Shown: positions 1 through 6,227 of the stretch, one piece after another
Position numbering within the stretch: the first letter of the stretch is position 1
Layout: each line of letters begins with the position of its first letter
Origin: Actinobacteria bacterium 13_1_20CM_4_69_9
GTDB taxonomy: Bacteria > Actinomycetota > Thermoleophilia > Gaiellales > Gaiellaceae
Length of the DNA stretch: 15,771 bases
Reading direction: 5' to 3'
Assembly: GCA_001920085.1 (NCBI GenBank)
Contig: MNJC01000088.1
Span: 1 to 15,771, forward strand
Notes under the pieces: generated by a model
Databases searched by the model: none
What the model was told of the DNA's origin: nothing
The model's input: only the letters and a program-made list of their open reading frames with translations
Program-made: the position numbers and the translations under genes

Positions 1-1543
1 GAGAACGCGGTTGAACGGCACCTGCTTCGACGCCTGGATCGACTCGATCGCGTTCGACGCAGAGATCTCGCCGAAGCCCTCGACCTCGAGCAGCTGCTCC
101 TTGGTCAGACGGTAGAGGTCGGGGACCGAGCGGACGAGGCCGATGTCCCAGAACTGCCGCACCGACTGCTCCCCGACGCCCTCGATGTCGGCCGCGGCCT
201 GCACCCAGTTGATCAGCGACTCGAGCCCGCGCGAAGGACAGGCCTTGTTCGGGCAACGATGCATCGCCTCGCCTTCCGGCTTCACGATGTCCGCGCCGCA
301 GAGCGGGCACTGCTTCGGCATCTTGAACGGCTTCGTCCCGGGCTGGTGCTCGCCGGCCGGCCCGACGATCTGCGGGATGACGTCGCCCGCGCGCTGCACG
401 ACGACGACGTCCCCCTCGCGGATGTCCTTGCGGTTGATGTCCTCCTCGTTGTGCAGCGTCGCGCCAGACGGTGACGCCGCCGACCTCGACGGGTTCGAGC
501 ATCGCCCACGGATTGAGCGCGCCGGTCCGCCCCACGCGGATCGCGATCTTCTCCAACTTGGTCGTCGCGGTCATCGGCGCCCACTTGAACGCACGGGCCC
601 AGCGCGGCCGCTCGTGCAACGACCCAAGGCGGCGCTGCTGCTCGAACGAGTCGACCTTGATGACGATCCCGTCGATCTCGTAGTCGAGCTCGATGCGCCT
701 CTTCTCCCATTCCGCGCACGCGCGCGCGACGGACTCGACGGAGTCGTGCAGCTCGGCGAAGGGATTGGTCCGGAAGCCGTGCGCGCGCAGCCACTCCAGC
801 GACTCCCAGTGGCCGTCCGCCGGAAGACCGTCCTTGTGGCCGAGGCCGTGAATCCAGATCGAGAGCGGCCGCTGCGCCGTGATCGACGAGTCCTTCTGCC
901 GCAGCGACCCGGCGGCCGCGTTGCGCGGGTTCGGCGTCGGCTTCTTCCCCTCTGCGATCAGCCGCTCGTTGAGCTCGTTGAAGCCGCTGATCGGCAGGTA
1001 GACCTCGCCACGCACCTCGAGCAGAGGCGGAGGCTCCTCGCCCTGCTTCAGCTGCATGCGCGTCGAGATCGCCCTGATCGTCTTCAGGTTCACCGTCACG
1101 TCCTCGCCGCGGTACCCGTCGCCCCGCGTGGCGCCGCGGGCGAAGGCTCCGTCCTCGTAGATGAGGTTGATCGAGAGCCCGTCGATCTTCGGCTCGGTGA
1201 CGTACATGACGTCGGATGTGCCCAGGCGCTTGCAGACGTCCTGGTGCCACTTCTCGAGCGCCTCGGCCGTGGTGACCTTCTCGAGCGAGCCCATCGGGCT
1301 CGGGTGCTCGACCTTCCGGAACTTGTCCGACGGCGGTGCGCCGACACGTTGCGTCGGCGAGTCGGACGTGACGAGCTCCGGCTGCTCCTCCTCGATCCGG
1401 ACCAGCTCGTCGTAGAGGGCGTCGTATTCCGCGTCGGTGATCTCCGGGTCGTCGACGACGTGGTAGCGGTAGAGGTGGTAGTCGAGGACCTCGCGGAGCT
1501 CCGCGGCGCGTTTTGCGGGCGACGTCGTCTTAGAGGACGCCAT
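1..1543 (-). CDS. ligA: NAD-dependent DNA ligase LigA, 3' end outside window, frameshifted as read
   Basis: LigA seals nicks in duplex DNA using NAD+ during replication and repair. From the ATG at 1543 the frame shows an N-terminal Ia-like region (DYHLYRYH, DAEYDALYDEL), the adenylation motif EPKIDG with catalytic Lys119, VRGEVYLP, NPRNAAAGSLRQ, EIDGIVIK, RAFKWAP and the OB-fold start GRTGALNPWA. At about 457-467 two bases appear to be missing from a CG repeat, and the frame moves. The rest continues normally: ATLHNEEDINRKDIREGD, AGDVIPQIVGP, the four-cysteine zinc finger (CPLC, then CPNKAC) and helix-hairpin-helix sequence (EGFGEISASNAIE) to the window edge. The last part, including BRCT, is not seen. 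The start overlaps the HAD gene's end by 14 bases, with GGAAGA upstream as ribosome binding site. I keep it as CDS because one small slip in an essential gene is probably a sequence error. Confidence 0.93.
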   Translation of the reverse strand, partial: MASSKTTSPAKRAAELREVLDYHLYRYHVVDDPEITDAEYDALYDELVRIEEEQPELVTSDSPTQRVGAPPSDKFRKVEHPSPMGSLEKVTTAEALEKWHQDVCKRLGTSDVMYVTEPKIDGLSINLIYEDGAFARGATRGDGYRGEDVTVNLKTIRAISTRMQLKQGEEPPPLLEVRGEVYLPISGFNELNERLIAEGKKPTPNPRNAAAGSLRQKDSSITAQRPLSIWIHGLGHKDGLPADGHWESLEWLRAHGFRTNPFAELHDSVESVARACAEWEKRRIELDYEIDGIVIKVDSFEQQRRLGSLHERPRWARAFKWAPMTATTKLEKIAIRVGRTGALNPWAMLEPVEVGGVTVWRDAAQRGGHQPQGHPRGGRRRRAARGRRHPADRRAGRRAPARDEAVQDAEAVPALRRGHREAGRRGDASLPEQGLSFARARVADQLGAGRGRHRGRRGAVGAAVLGHRPRPLGPRPLPSDQGAAARGRGLRRDLCVERDRVDPGVEAGAVQPRS

Positions 1544-2165
1544 GCAGATCTTCCGCCGTGTCGACGATTGCGTCGGGCTCCTCGCGTTCGAGCTTCGCGC
1601 GGTCGTGGATGCCACCCCAGGTGACGGCGACGGCGAACATTCCCGCCGCCTTCGCGGCGCGCATGTCGAACGGCGAGTCGCCGACGTATGCGCAGTCGCC
1701 GGGATCGACCTCCATCCGCTTCGCGGCGAGCAGCAGCGGCTCGGGGTCGGGCTTGTGCCGCTTCGTCTCGTCGCCCCCGACGACGGCCTCGAAGAGGTGC
1801 TCGAGCGGCAGGACGTCGAACGCCAGCGTGACCGTGGCGCGCCGCTTCGCGGTGACGAGCCCGAGCCGCCGTCCCTCGTCCTTCAGCCGCACGAGCAGGT
1901 CGTCGATCCCCGCACAGCAGACGAGCTGCTCGTGCAGCGGCTCGTTGTGCGCGCGATAGACGGTGACGAGCTCCTCGACGCGGTCCGGCGCGAGCGCCTG
2001 CATCTGGGCCTCCAGCCCCGGCCCGCCGACGGCCGCCATCAGCAGCTCGTCGGGCGGCTCCGCGCCCAGGACTTCCTTCGCCGCGTGGCGCATCGACGCA
2101 AGGATGATCGCGCCGGAGTCGATCACCGTGCCGTCGAGGTCGAAGAGGACGACGGGGAACCGCAT
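1530..2165 (-). CDS. HAD-IA family phosphatase (PpaX/phosphoglycolate phosphatase-like)
   Basis: A 211-residue haloacid-dehalogenase-type hydrolase, expected to remove phosphate from a small substrate through an aspartyl-phosphate intermediate. Motif I is FDLDGT with Asp9 and Asp11. Motif II is GLVTAK with Thr105. Motif III is Lys138 in HKPDPEP. Motif IV is YVGDSPFDM at about 160-168. A helical cap lies between motifs I and II. The TAK/KPDPEP pattern resembles pyrophosphatase PpaX and phosphoglycolate phosphatase Gph, but the substrate cannot be read from sequence. I chose the ATG at 2165 because it places motif I at the usual distance from the N-terminus. The frame stays open upstream but would overlap truA. 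The gene sits 32 bases after truA, and its last 14 bases overlap ligA, so the three probably form one transcript. Confidence 0.88.
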   Translation of the reverse strand: MRFPVVLFDLDGTVIDSGAIILASMRHAAKEVLGAEPPDELLMAAVGGPGLEAQMQALAPDRVEELVTVYRAHNEPLHEQLVCCAGIDDLLVRLKDEGRRLGLVTAKRRATVTLAFDVLPLEHLFEAVVGGDETKRHKPDPEPLLLAAKRMEVDPGDCAYVGDSPFDMRAAKAAGMFAVAVTWGGIHDRAKLEREEPDAIVDTAEDLHGVL

Positions 2166-2197
2166 CGCGGCTGATGCTAGCCGCGGTCTACACGGTC

Positions 2198-2923
2198 TCA
2201 GTAGTCCACGCGCTCGAGGTAGAGGCCCCACGGCGGCGCGGTCGACCCGGCTTCGCTTCGCGGCCGTCCCTCGAGCAACAGCGCGATCTCCTCCGGCCGC
2301 AGCTCGACCATCGTCCCGACGAGCGTGCGCACCATGTGCCGCAGGAAGCCGTCGGCCGTGATCTCGAGCTCGAGCGCGTCGCCGCGGCGATGCCACTCCG
2401 CCCGCAGGACATTGCGCCTGAACACCTGGTGCTGCGTCTCCGCCGGGGTGAACGCACGGAAGTCGTGCTCGCCGAGCAGCAGATCGGCGGCGTCCTGCAA
2501 ACGATCCTCGGCGAGCGGGCGCGGATACCACCACGAGCGCCTCTGCTCGAACGGCGACGGCGCACGGCGAAGCCAGATCCGGTAGCGGTAGCTGCGAGCG
2601 CTCGCCGAGTGACGCGCGTGGAAGTCCGGTGCCGCGTGCTCCGCCGCGATGACGGACACGTCGTCGGGCAGCGCGGTGTTGAGCGCCTCCGCTGCACGCT
2701 CCGCCGGCGGACCACCGCCCGCGTCGACGCTGACGACATTGCCGAGCGCATGCACCCCGGTGTCTGTGCGCCCCGCGACCGCGAGGTTCTCGAACATCGA
2801 GAACACCGATCCGAGCGCTCCGCGCAGCTCGCCCTCGACAGTGCGCAGGTCTGGCTGCGCGGCCCAGCCGCGGAACCCGGTGCCGTCGTATTCGACGGTT
2901 AGCTTCAACCGCACGTCAGGCAC
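2198..2923 (-). CDS. truA: tRNA pseudouridine(38-40) synthase TruA
   Basis: TruA converts uridines 38-40 of the tRNA anticodon stem to pseudouridine. The 241-residue product has VEYDGTGFRGWAAQ near the N-terminus, the catalytic motif AGRTDTGVHA with nucleophile Asp54, FHARHSASARSYRYRI in the core and DGFLRHMVRTLVGTM near the C-terminus. Length is normal. Two starts compete: GTG at 2923 (used here) and GTG at 2914, which would give an MRLKLTVEYDG start like many homologues. Neither has a clear ribosome binding site. A 22-bp palindrome (2912-2933) covers both starts, and a promoter-like sequence just upstream would give a very short or absent leader. In many bacteria truA directly follows rplQ; here about 2.9 kb of other genes lie between. 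It probably leads a truA-HAD-ligA operon. Confidence 0.95.
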   Translation of the reverse strand: MPDVRLKLTVEYDGTGFRGWAAQPDLRTVEGELRGALGSVFSMFENLAVAGRTDTGVHALGNVVSVDAGGGPPAERAAEALNTALPDDVSVIAAEHAAPDFHARHSASARSYRYRIWLRRAPSPFEQRRSWWYPRPLAEDRLQDAADLLLGEHDFRAFTPAETQHQVFRRNVLRAEWHRRGDALELEITADGFLRHMVRTLVGTMVELRPEEIALLLEGRPRSEAGSTAPPWGLYLERVDY

Positions 2924-2933
2924 GCCTGACGTG
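2912..2933. promoter_or_regulatory. 22-bp palindrome over the truA start, candidate operator
   Basis: The arms CACGTCAGGC (2912-2921) and GCCTGACGTG (2924-2933) are exact inverse complements separated by two bases. The dyad covers both possible truA GTG codons and lies just downstream of the truA promoter-like sequence. Such a perfect dyad is typical of a dimeric repressor site. It could instead act in RNA as a hairpin holding the start codon. I do not recognise the motif as that of a named regulator. Confidence 0.5.
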
Positions 2934-2934
2934 G

Positions 2935-2963
2935 TTTGTCAGGATTGCCTTATGCTCTGTCAA
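2935..2963 (-). promoter_or_regulatory. Candidate truA promoter
   Basis: On the minus strand a perfect -35 box TTGACA (2963-2958) is followed, after 17 bases, by a weak -10 box GACAAA (2940-2935). Transcription would begin near 2928, only a few bases before the truA GTG at 2923. This fits a nearly leaderless mRNA. The -10 matches consensus at only three of six positions, so the call is tentative. Confidence 0.35.
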
Positions 2964-2985
2964 CTTGCGTATGGTTTGATACACT
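2957..2985 (+). promoter_or_regulatory. Candidate leaderless promoter of the VIT1-like gene
   Basis: The -35-like CTGTCA (2957-2962) and the -10-like TACACT (2980-2985) are 17 bases apart. A TG at 2977-2978 adds an extended -10 element. Transcription would start at about 2992-2993, exactly at the ATG of the transporter gene. There is no purine-rich ribosome binding site before that ATG, which agrees with a leaderless mRNA. The -35 shares its bases with the opposite truA -35 box. Confidence 0.4.
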
Positions 2986-2992
2986 CTAACTG

Positions 2993-3469
2993 ATGACCGA
3001 ACAGCACGCCTTCCTTCTGCAGCGAGTGCAACCGGCGATGATCGGTCTGATCGACGGGTCGCTCTCGACGCTCGCGCCGATCTTCTCGGTCGCGATCGTC
3101 ACGCACAAGCCTCACTTCGCGTTCATCGCCGGCGTTGCGACGGCGATCGGGGCCGGCATCTCGATGGGGTTCTCCGAGGGGCTGTCCGACACGGGCGAGC
3201 TCACGGGCCGCGGCAACCCGCTCGTCCGCGGAGCGATCACAGGCGTCGGCACGTTCGTCGGAGGCATCGTGCACACGCTGCCGTTCCTGATCCCGCACTA
3301 CAAGACGGCGATCGTCTCGGCGATCATCGTCGTGGCGCTCGAGCTCGTCGTCCTCGCCTGGCTGCGCTGGCGCTTCTTCGAGGTCAACTTCGTGCGGGCG
3401 CTCGCGTCGGTCACGCTCGGCGGCGTGATCATCGCGGCCGTCAGCGCTGCGCTCGGCTCAGCCGGTTAG
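2993..3469 (+). CDS. VIT1/CCC1-family membrane transporter, stand-alone (MbfA C-terminal-domain type)
   Basis: A 158-residue hydrophobic protein resembling the VIT1/CCC1 family, which moves Fe2+ or Mn2+ across membranes. Family-like motifs are MIGLIDGSLSTLAPIF (16-31), ISMGFSEGLSDTGE (56-69), TGRGNPLVRG (71-80) and GGIVHTLPFLI (90-100). Hydrophobic segments lie at roughly 15-35, 43-60, 78-100, 105-125 and 136-156. The GRG..RG and HTLPFLI motifs match the C-terminal VIT domain of MbfA-like rubrerythrin-VIT fusions, but no ferritin-like domain is present here: the ATG at 2993 is close to the first conserved motif. Iron or manganese export is inferred from the family. The gene is transcribed divergently from truA, and its end overlaps the convergent Kelch gene by 12 bases. 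Confidence 0.82.
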   Translation: MTEQHAFLLQRVQPAMIGLIDGSLSTLAPIFSVAIVTHKPHFAFIAGVATAIGAGISMGFSEGLSDTGELTGRGNPLVRGAITGVGTFVGGIVHTLPFLIPHYKTAIVSAIIVVALELVVLAWLRWRFFEVNFVRALASVTLGGVIIAAVSAALGSAG

Positions 3470-4348
3470 AAGCAGCGACTCGTTCGCGGCACTGGTCGAC
3501 AGACCGGGCCACGGTCCGCCGCCGATGACGTGGATCGTCGCGCCCTCTCCGACGACGGCCAGGCCGTGCCGCGGCGTCGGCAGGTCCGGCAGGCGCCGCC
3601 AGCGCTCGGAACGCGGCGAGTACGCGTACACCGCCGCACTCGTCCCGGCAGCCGACTCGGCGCCGGCGCAGACGACGAGGCCGTTCACCGCCCCGGCGGC
3701 GGTCCCGCCGCGTGGTTCCGGCAGCGACGGCAGCAGCTGCCACCGCCGGCGCCGAGGCAGCCAGCGCTGCGCGGTGGCGAACTGCTGCCCGTTCGCACGG
3801 CCGCCGACGACGTACAGGCTGCCTTGAAGGGCCGTGACGCCGAGATGCTCGCGCAGTGGGCGCGGCGCCGGCAGCGTCCCCCAGCGCTTGCGGCGAACGT
3901 CGTAGGCGAACATGGAGCGTGCGAGGCCCGACCGTCCGATGCCGCCGACGACATAGACCGTGTTGTCGATGAACGCCGCGCCGCCCGCTGCACGGGCGAA
4001 CGGCATCGGCCGTAGCCGGCGCCACCGCCCGTCGTAGACGAACCCGTCACGCCGCGCGCCGATACTGCTGTAGCCCCCGAGAACGTAGAGCCGAGCTCCG
4101 CCCGCCGCGGCCATCGCATGATTGACGGCGACGGGGAGGTCGGGCAGCCGCTCCCATTCCTCCACGCGCGCGTTGTAGAGGTCGACGCGTGCGCTCGACT
4201 CGCCGTCGCCGAGAAATCCGCCCGCGACAGCCACGTAGCCGCGCCACTGCGCGCCGGCAACCTCCGAGCGCGGCACCGGCATGGGCGCATCGCTCTGCCA
4301 CATTGCCGCGGCGAAGAGGAGCTCCGCAATCACAGGGGGGTTGTACAC
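3458..4348 (-). CDS. Kelch-repeat beta-propeller protein
   Basis: About 296 residues built from six Kelch-type blades. The hydrophobic-GG signatures end at residues 43-44 (VAVAGG), 91-92 (LYVLGG), 135-136 (VYVVGG), 182-183 (LYVVGG), 228-229 (a degenerate VVCAG) and 276-277 (IHVIGG). Each is followed by a W..L..LP-like strand, for example EEWERLPDLP and ERWRRLPDLP. Kelch propellers bind proteins or small ligands; no catalytic residues can be assigned. The start is uncertain: GTG 4348 (used here), GTG 4333 or ATG 4303 all keep the blades. With the longer starts the N-terminus has a short hydrophobic stretch (VIAELLFAAAM), too weak to call a signal peptide. It is divergent from the secreted propeller gene at 4418, sharing a 69-base intergenic region, and convergent with the VIT1-like gene. 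Confidence 0.85.
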   Translation of the reverse strand: MYNPPVIAELLFAAAMWQSDAPMPVPRSEVAGAQWRGYVAVAGGFLGDGESSARVDLYNARVEEWERLPDLPVAVNHAMAAAGGARLYVLGGYSSIGARRDGFVYDGRWRRLRPMPFARAAGGAAFIDNTVYVVGGIGRSGLARSMFAYDVRRKRWGTLPAPRPLREHLGVTALQGSLYVVGGRANGQQFATAQRWLPRRRRWQLLPSLPEPRGGTAAGAVNGLVVCAGAESAAGTSAAVYAYSPRSERWRRLPDLPTPRHGLAVVGEGATIHVIGGGPWPGLSTSAANESLLLTG

Positions 4349-4382
4349 CAGGAAAACCGCCCCTCTTTCCCTGCCGTATGGA

Positions 4383-4410
4383 CCTCTTTCGGCATCGATA
4401 CCGAAAGGGG
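4383..4410 (+). promoter_or_regulatory. 5'-leader hairpin overlapping the ribosome binding site of the 4418 gene
   Basis: CCTCTTTCGG (4383-4392) can pair with CCGAAAGGGG (4401-4410) as a 10-bp stem with one G-U pair and an 8-base loop. The right arm includes most of the ribosome binding site GGGGAG (4407-4412), which stands 5 bases before the ATG at 4418. A second copy of CCTCTTTC at 4362-4369 could pair with the same GAAAGGGG. The leader could therefore switch between two hairpins, both hiding the site. That this regulates translation is inference. Confidence 0.45.
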
Positions 4411-4417
4411 AGAGATC

Positions 4418-5494
4418 ATGCGCAAATCGCTGCTTCGGCTCGCGCTGGTAGCCGCGGTTTCAACTCTGACACTCGCCGCCGCAGCACCGCTGTCCGCCGC
4501 ACCGCCGGGCGGTTCCTACACCGTCACACCGCTTGTCTCCGACGTTCCGGGAGCCGCCGCGGTGACCGATCCACACCTGGTCAACGGCTGGGGCCTGACC
4601 CGCAGCGGCACGAGTCCGTGGTGGGTTGCCGACAACGGCACGAATCTGTCCACGCTGTACAGCGCCGCGGGTGCGCCTCAGGCGCTCGTCGTCGGAGTCG
4701 ACGGCGGGCCGACCGGCGCAGTCTTTGCGGGAATTCCAGGGCAGTTCCTCGTCGGGACAACCGCCGCCCCGACCACGCTCGGCCCGGCGAGCTTCATCTT
4801 CGCGAGCGAGGACGGGATGATCCGTGCTTGGCGGGGAGGTTCGACGGCCGCGCTCGTGACGGCGCACGGCGGGCCCTTCGCGAAATACAAAGGCCTCGCG
4901 ATCGCGCAGCCGACAACCGGCAATCCGGTGCTGTACGCCGCCGACTTCCACAACGCACGCGTGGACGTGTTCAACGGGGCATGGCAGAACGTCACACCCG
5001 CGGGTTCCTTCGTCGACCCGATGCTGCCCGACGGATACGCACCGTTCGGCATCCAGACGATCGGCTCGCGTGTCTTCGTGTCGTATGCGAAGCAGGACGC
5101 GGACGCCGCAGACGAGATCGCGGGAGAAGGCCGCGGCTTCGTCGACGCCTATGACCTCGCCGGCAACCTGCTCGCCCGGGTCGCGCAGCACGGGCAGCTG
5201 AACGCGCCGTGGGGTCTCGCGGCGGCGCCGGCGTCGTTCGGCCGCTTCGCGGGCGATCTGCTCGTCGGCAACTTCGGCAACGGACAGATCAACGCCTACG
5301 AGGAAACGGCCGCCGGCTTCGAGCACCGCGGCACGCTGCGGGACTCCTCCGGCCAAAAGCTCGTGATCGACGGGCTGTGGGCGCTCGAGTTCGGGAACGC
5401 CGGCGCGAACGGCGACCCGGGCACGTTGTTCTTCACCGCCGGCCCCGACGACGAGTCGCACGGCCTCTTCGGGACGATCACGCCTGCCGGCTGA
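4418..5494 (+). CDS. Secreted TIGR03118-family beta-propeller protein
   Basis: A 358-residue protein. Residues 1-28 look like a signal peptide: basic MRKSLLR, a hydrophobic core, and likely cleavage after PLSAA. The mature part carries patterns I associate with TIGR03118: LVSDVPGAAAVTDPHLVNGWGL, WWVADNGTNLSTLY, GPTGAVF, ASFIFASEDGMIRAW, YKGLAIAQ, LYAADFHNARVDVF, YAPFGIQTIG, VSYAKQDAD, GRGFVDAYDLAGNLLAR, LNAPWGLAAAPASFG, GDLLVGNFGNGQINAY, VIDGLWALEFGN and LFFTAGPDDESHGLFG. The repeats suggest a beta-propeller like NHL or SMP-30 folds. The family has no established function that I know of. The ATG at 4418 is fixed by the signal peptide and the GGGGAG ribosome binding site; the frame is open further upstream but would run antisense through the Kelch gene. 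It ends 5 bases before the convergent nfeD stop. Confidence 0.87.
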   Translation: MRKSLLRLALVAAVSTLTLAAAAPLSAAPPGGSYTVTPLVSDVPGAAAVTDPHLVNGWGLTRSGTSPWWVADNGTNLSTLYSAAGAPQALVVGVDGGPTGAVFAGIPGQFLVGTTAAPTTLGPASFIFASEDGMIRAWRGGSTAALVTAHGGPFAKYKGLAIAQPTTGNPVLYAADFHNARVDVFNGAWQNVTPAGSFVDPMLPDGYAPFGIQTIGSRVFVSYAKQDADAADEIAGEGRGFVDAYDLAGNLLARVAQHGQLNAPWGLAAAPASFGRFAGDLLVGNFGNGQINAYEETAAGFEHRGTLRDSSGQKLVIDGLWALEFGNAGANGDPGTLFFTAGPDDESHGLFGTITPAG

Positions 5495-5499
5495 AGCGC

Positions 5500-5829
5500 T
5501 CAGGGACCTGCGCCGACGTGGCGCAGGTCCCTCACTCGCAGGGTGAGGCCCTCGACAGCAGTCACCTCGACCTCGCTGCCGACGCGCAACGGGTCGGCCG
5601 AGCGAGCCGCCCAGAGCTCACCGGCGACGCGAACCTGCGTTGGCGTCGCGACGACGGCCGTCTGACCGACGAGCGCCTCCGCCCCGACCGGCGACTTGCG
5701 CCGCCGCGACCATTTCAGGAAGGCGACGGACTCCCCGATGTCCAGCAGGCCCCCGGCCAGCACGGCGAGGACGCCCCACGGCCAGGGGACGACGAACACG
5801 GCGAGCAGGATCCCGCCGAGGAGCAACAT
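5500..5829 (-). CDS. NfeD-like short membrane protein
   Basis: A 109-residue protein with a hydrophobic N-terminus (about 1-38, probably two short membrane segments separated by VPWPWG), a basic stretch KWSRRRK, then an OB-fold-like domain (about 50-103: ALVGQTAVVATP, VRVAGELWAARS, LRVGSEVEVTAVEGLTLRV). This arrangement matches short NfeD-family proteins, which often work with stomatin/SPFH or membrane serine proteases in membrane quality control; no such partner is visible here. It begins 9 bases after the rplQ stop and probably reads through from the ribosomal operon. Its last codons form a perfect 13-bp hairpin. Confidence 0.8.
   Translation of the reverse strand: MLLLGGILLAVFVVPWPWGVLAVLAGGLLDIGESVAFLKWSRRRKSPVGAEALVGQTAVVATPTQVRVAGELWAARSADPLRVGSEVEVTAVEGLTLRVRDLRHVGAGP
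5502..5532. terminator. Perfect 13-bp hairpin, candidate bidirectional terminator within nfeD 3' end
   Basis: AGGGACCTGCGCC (5502-5514) and GGCGCAGGTCCCT (5520-5532) pair perfectly around a 5-base loop. The hairpin lies between two convergent genes: 8 bases after the TIGR03118 stop and inside the last ten codons of nfeD, reaching into its stop codon. No T run follows on either strand, so it would be a U-less hairpin, as is common in actinobacteria. Termination is inferred from position and stem strength. Confidence 0.6.
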
Positions 5830-5838
5830 GTCCCGAGA

Positions 5839-6225
5839 CTACGGGGCGGCCGGTGCCGCGCCCGCGGGCTCGTAGTCGACGAGCTCGAGGTACACCATCT
5901 CGGCCGCGTCGCCATACCGCGGGCCGAGTTTCACGATCCGGGTGTAGCCGCCCGGACGGTCGGCGAAGCGGGGAGCGACGTCCGCGAACAGCTGGTGGAC
6001 GACGTCCTGGGAGCGGAGCTCGGCGAGCGCGAGCCTCCGGGCATGGAGGTCACCGCGCTTGCCGAGCGTGATCATCTGTTCCGCAAACGGCTTCACCGCT
6101 TTGGCCTTGGCCTCGGTGGTCTTGATCCGACCGTGCTCGATCAGCGCGCCGGCCAGATTCGAGTACAGCGCCTTGCGGTGCGCCGAGTCGCGCCCGAGCT
6201 TCTTGCCTGCGCGACGGTGCCGCAT
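5839..6225 (-). CDS. rplQ: 50S ribosomal protein L17
   Basis: L17 binds 23S rRNA near the peptide exit tunnel. The 128-residue product shows MRHRRAGKKLGRDSAHRKAL, the LIEHGRIKTTEAKAKAVKPFAEQ core, RPGGYTRIVKL and GDAAEMVYLELVDY, followed by a short Ala/Pro tail. Length and motifs are typical. It starts 2 bases after the rpoA stop, the standard end of the alpha operon. The frame is open further upstream only because the broken rpoA runs into it. The ATG at 6225 is the true start by homology. Confidence 0.97.
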   Translation of the reverse strand: MRHRRAGKKLGRDSAHRKALYSNLAGALIEHGRIKTTEAKAKAVKPFAEQMITLGKRGDLHARRLALAELRSQDVVHQLFADVAPRFADRPGGYTRIVKLGPRYGDAAEMVYLELVDYEPAGAAPAAP

Positions 6226-6227
6226 GG

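Noticed and set aside
143..1624. Long open frame on the plus strand opposite ligA (about 490 codons)
   Set aside because: Arg/Ala/Pro-rich with no recognisable domain, and fully antisense to clear LigA sequence. Such frames are expected by chance in GC-rich DNA.
2166..2534. N-terminal extension of the HAD phosphatase up to position 2534
   Set aside because: The extra 123 residues are Arg/Ala-rich, overlap conserved truA coding, and would displace motif I far from the N-terminus.
4351..4379. ECF-sigma-like promoter (GGAAAA and CGTAT, 18 bases apart) before the TIGR03118 gene
   Set aside because: The GGAAC core is imperfect and the spacing slightly long. The match is too weak to list as a feature.
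4118..4417. Upstream extension of the TIGR03118 gene
   Set aside because: It would bury the clear signal peptide inside the protein and run antisense through the Kelch gene's 5' part.
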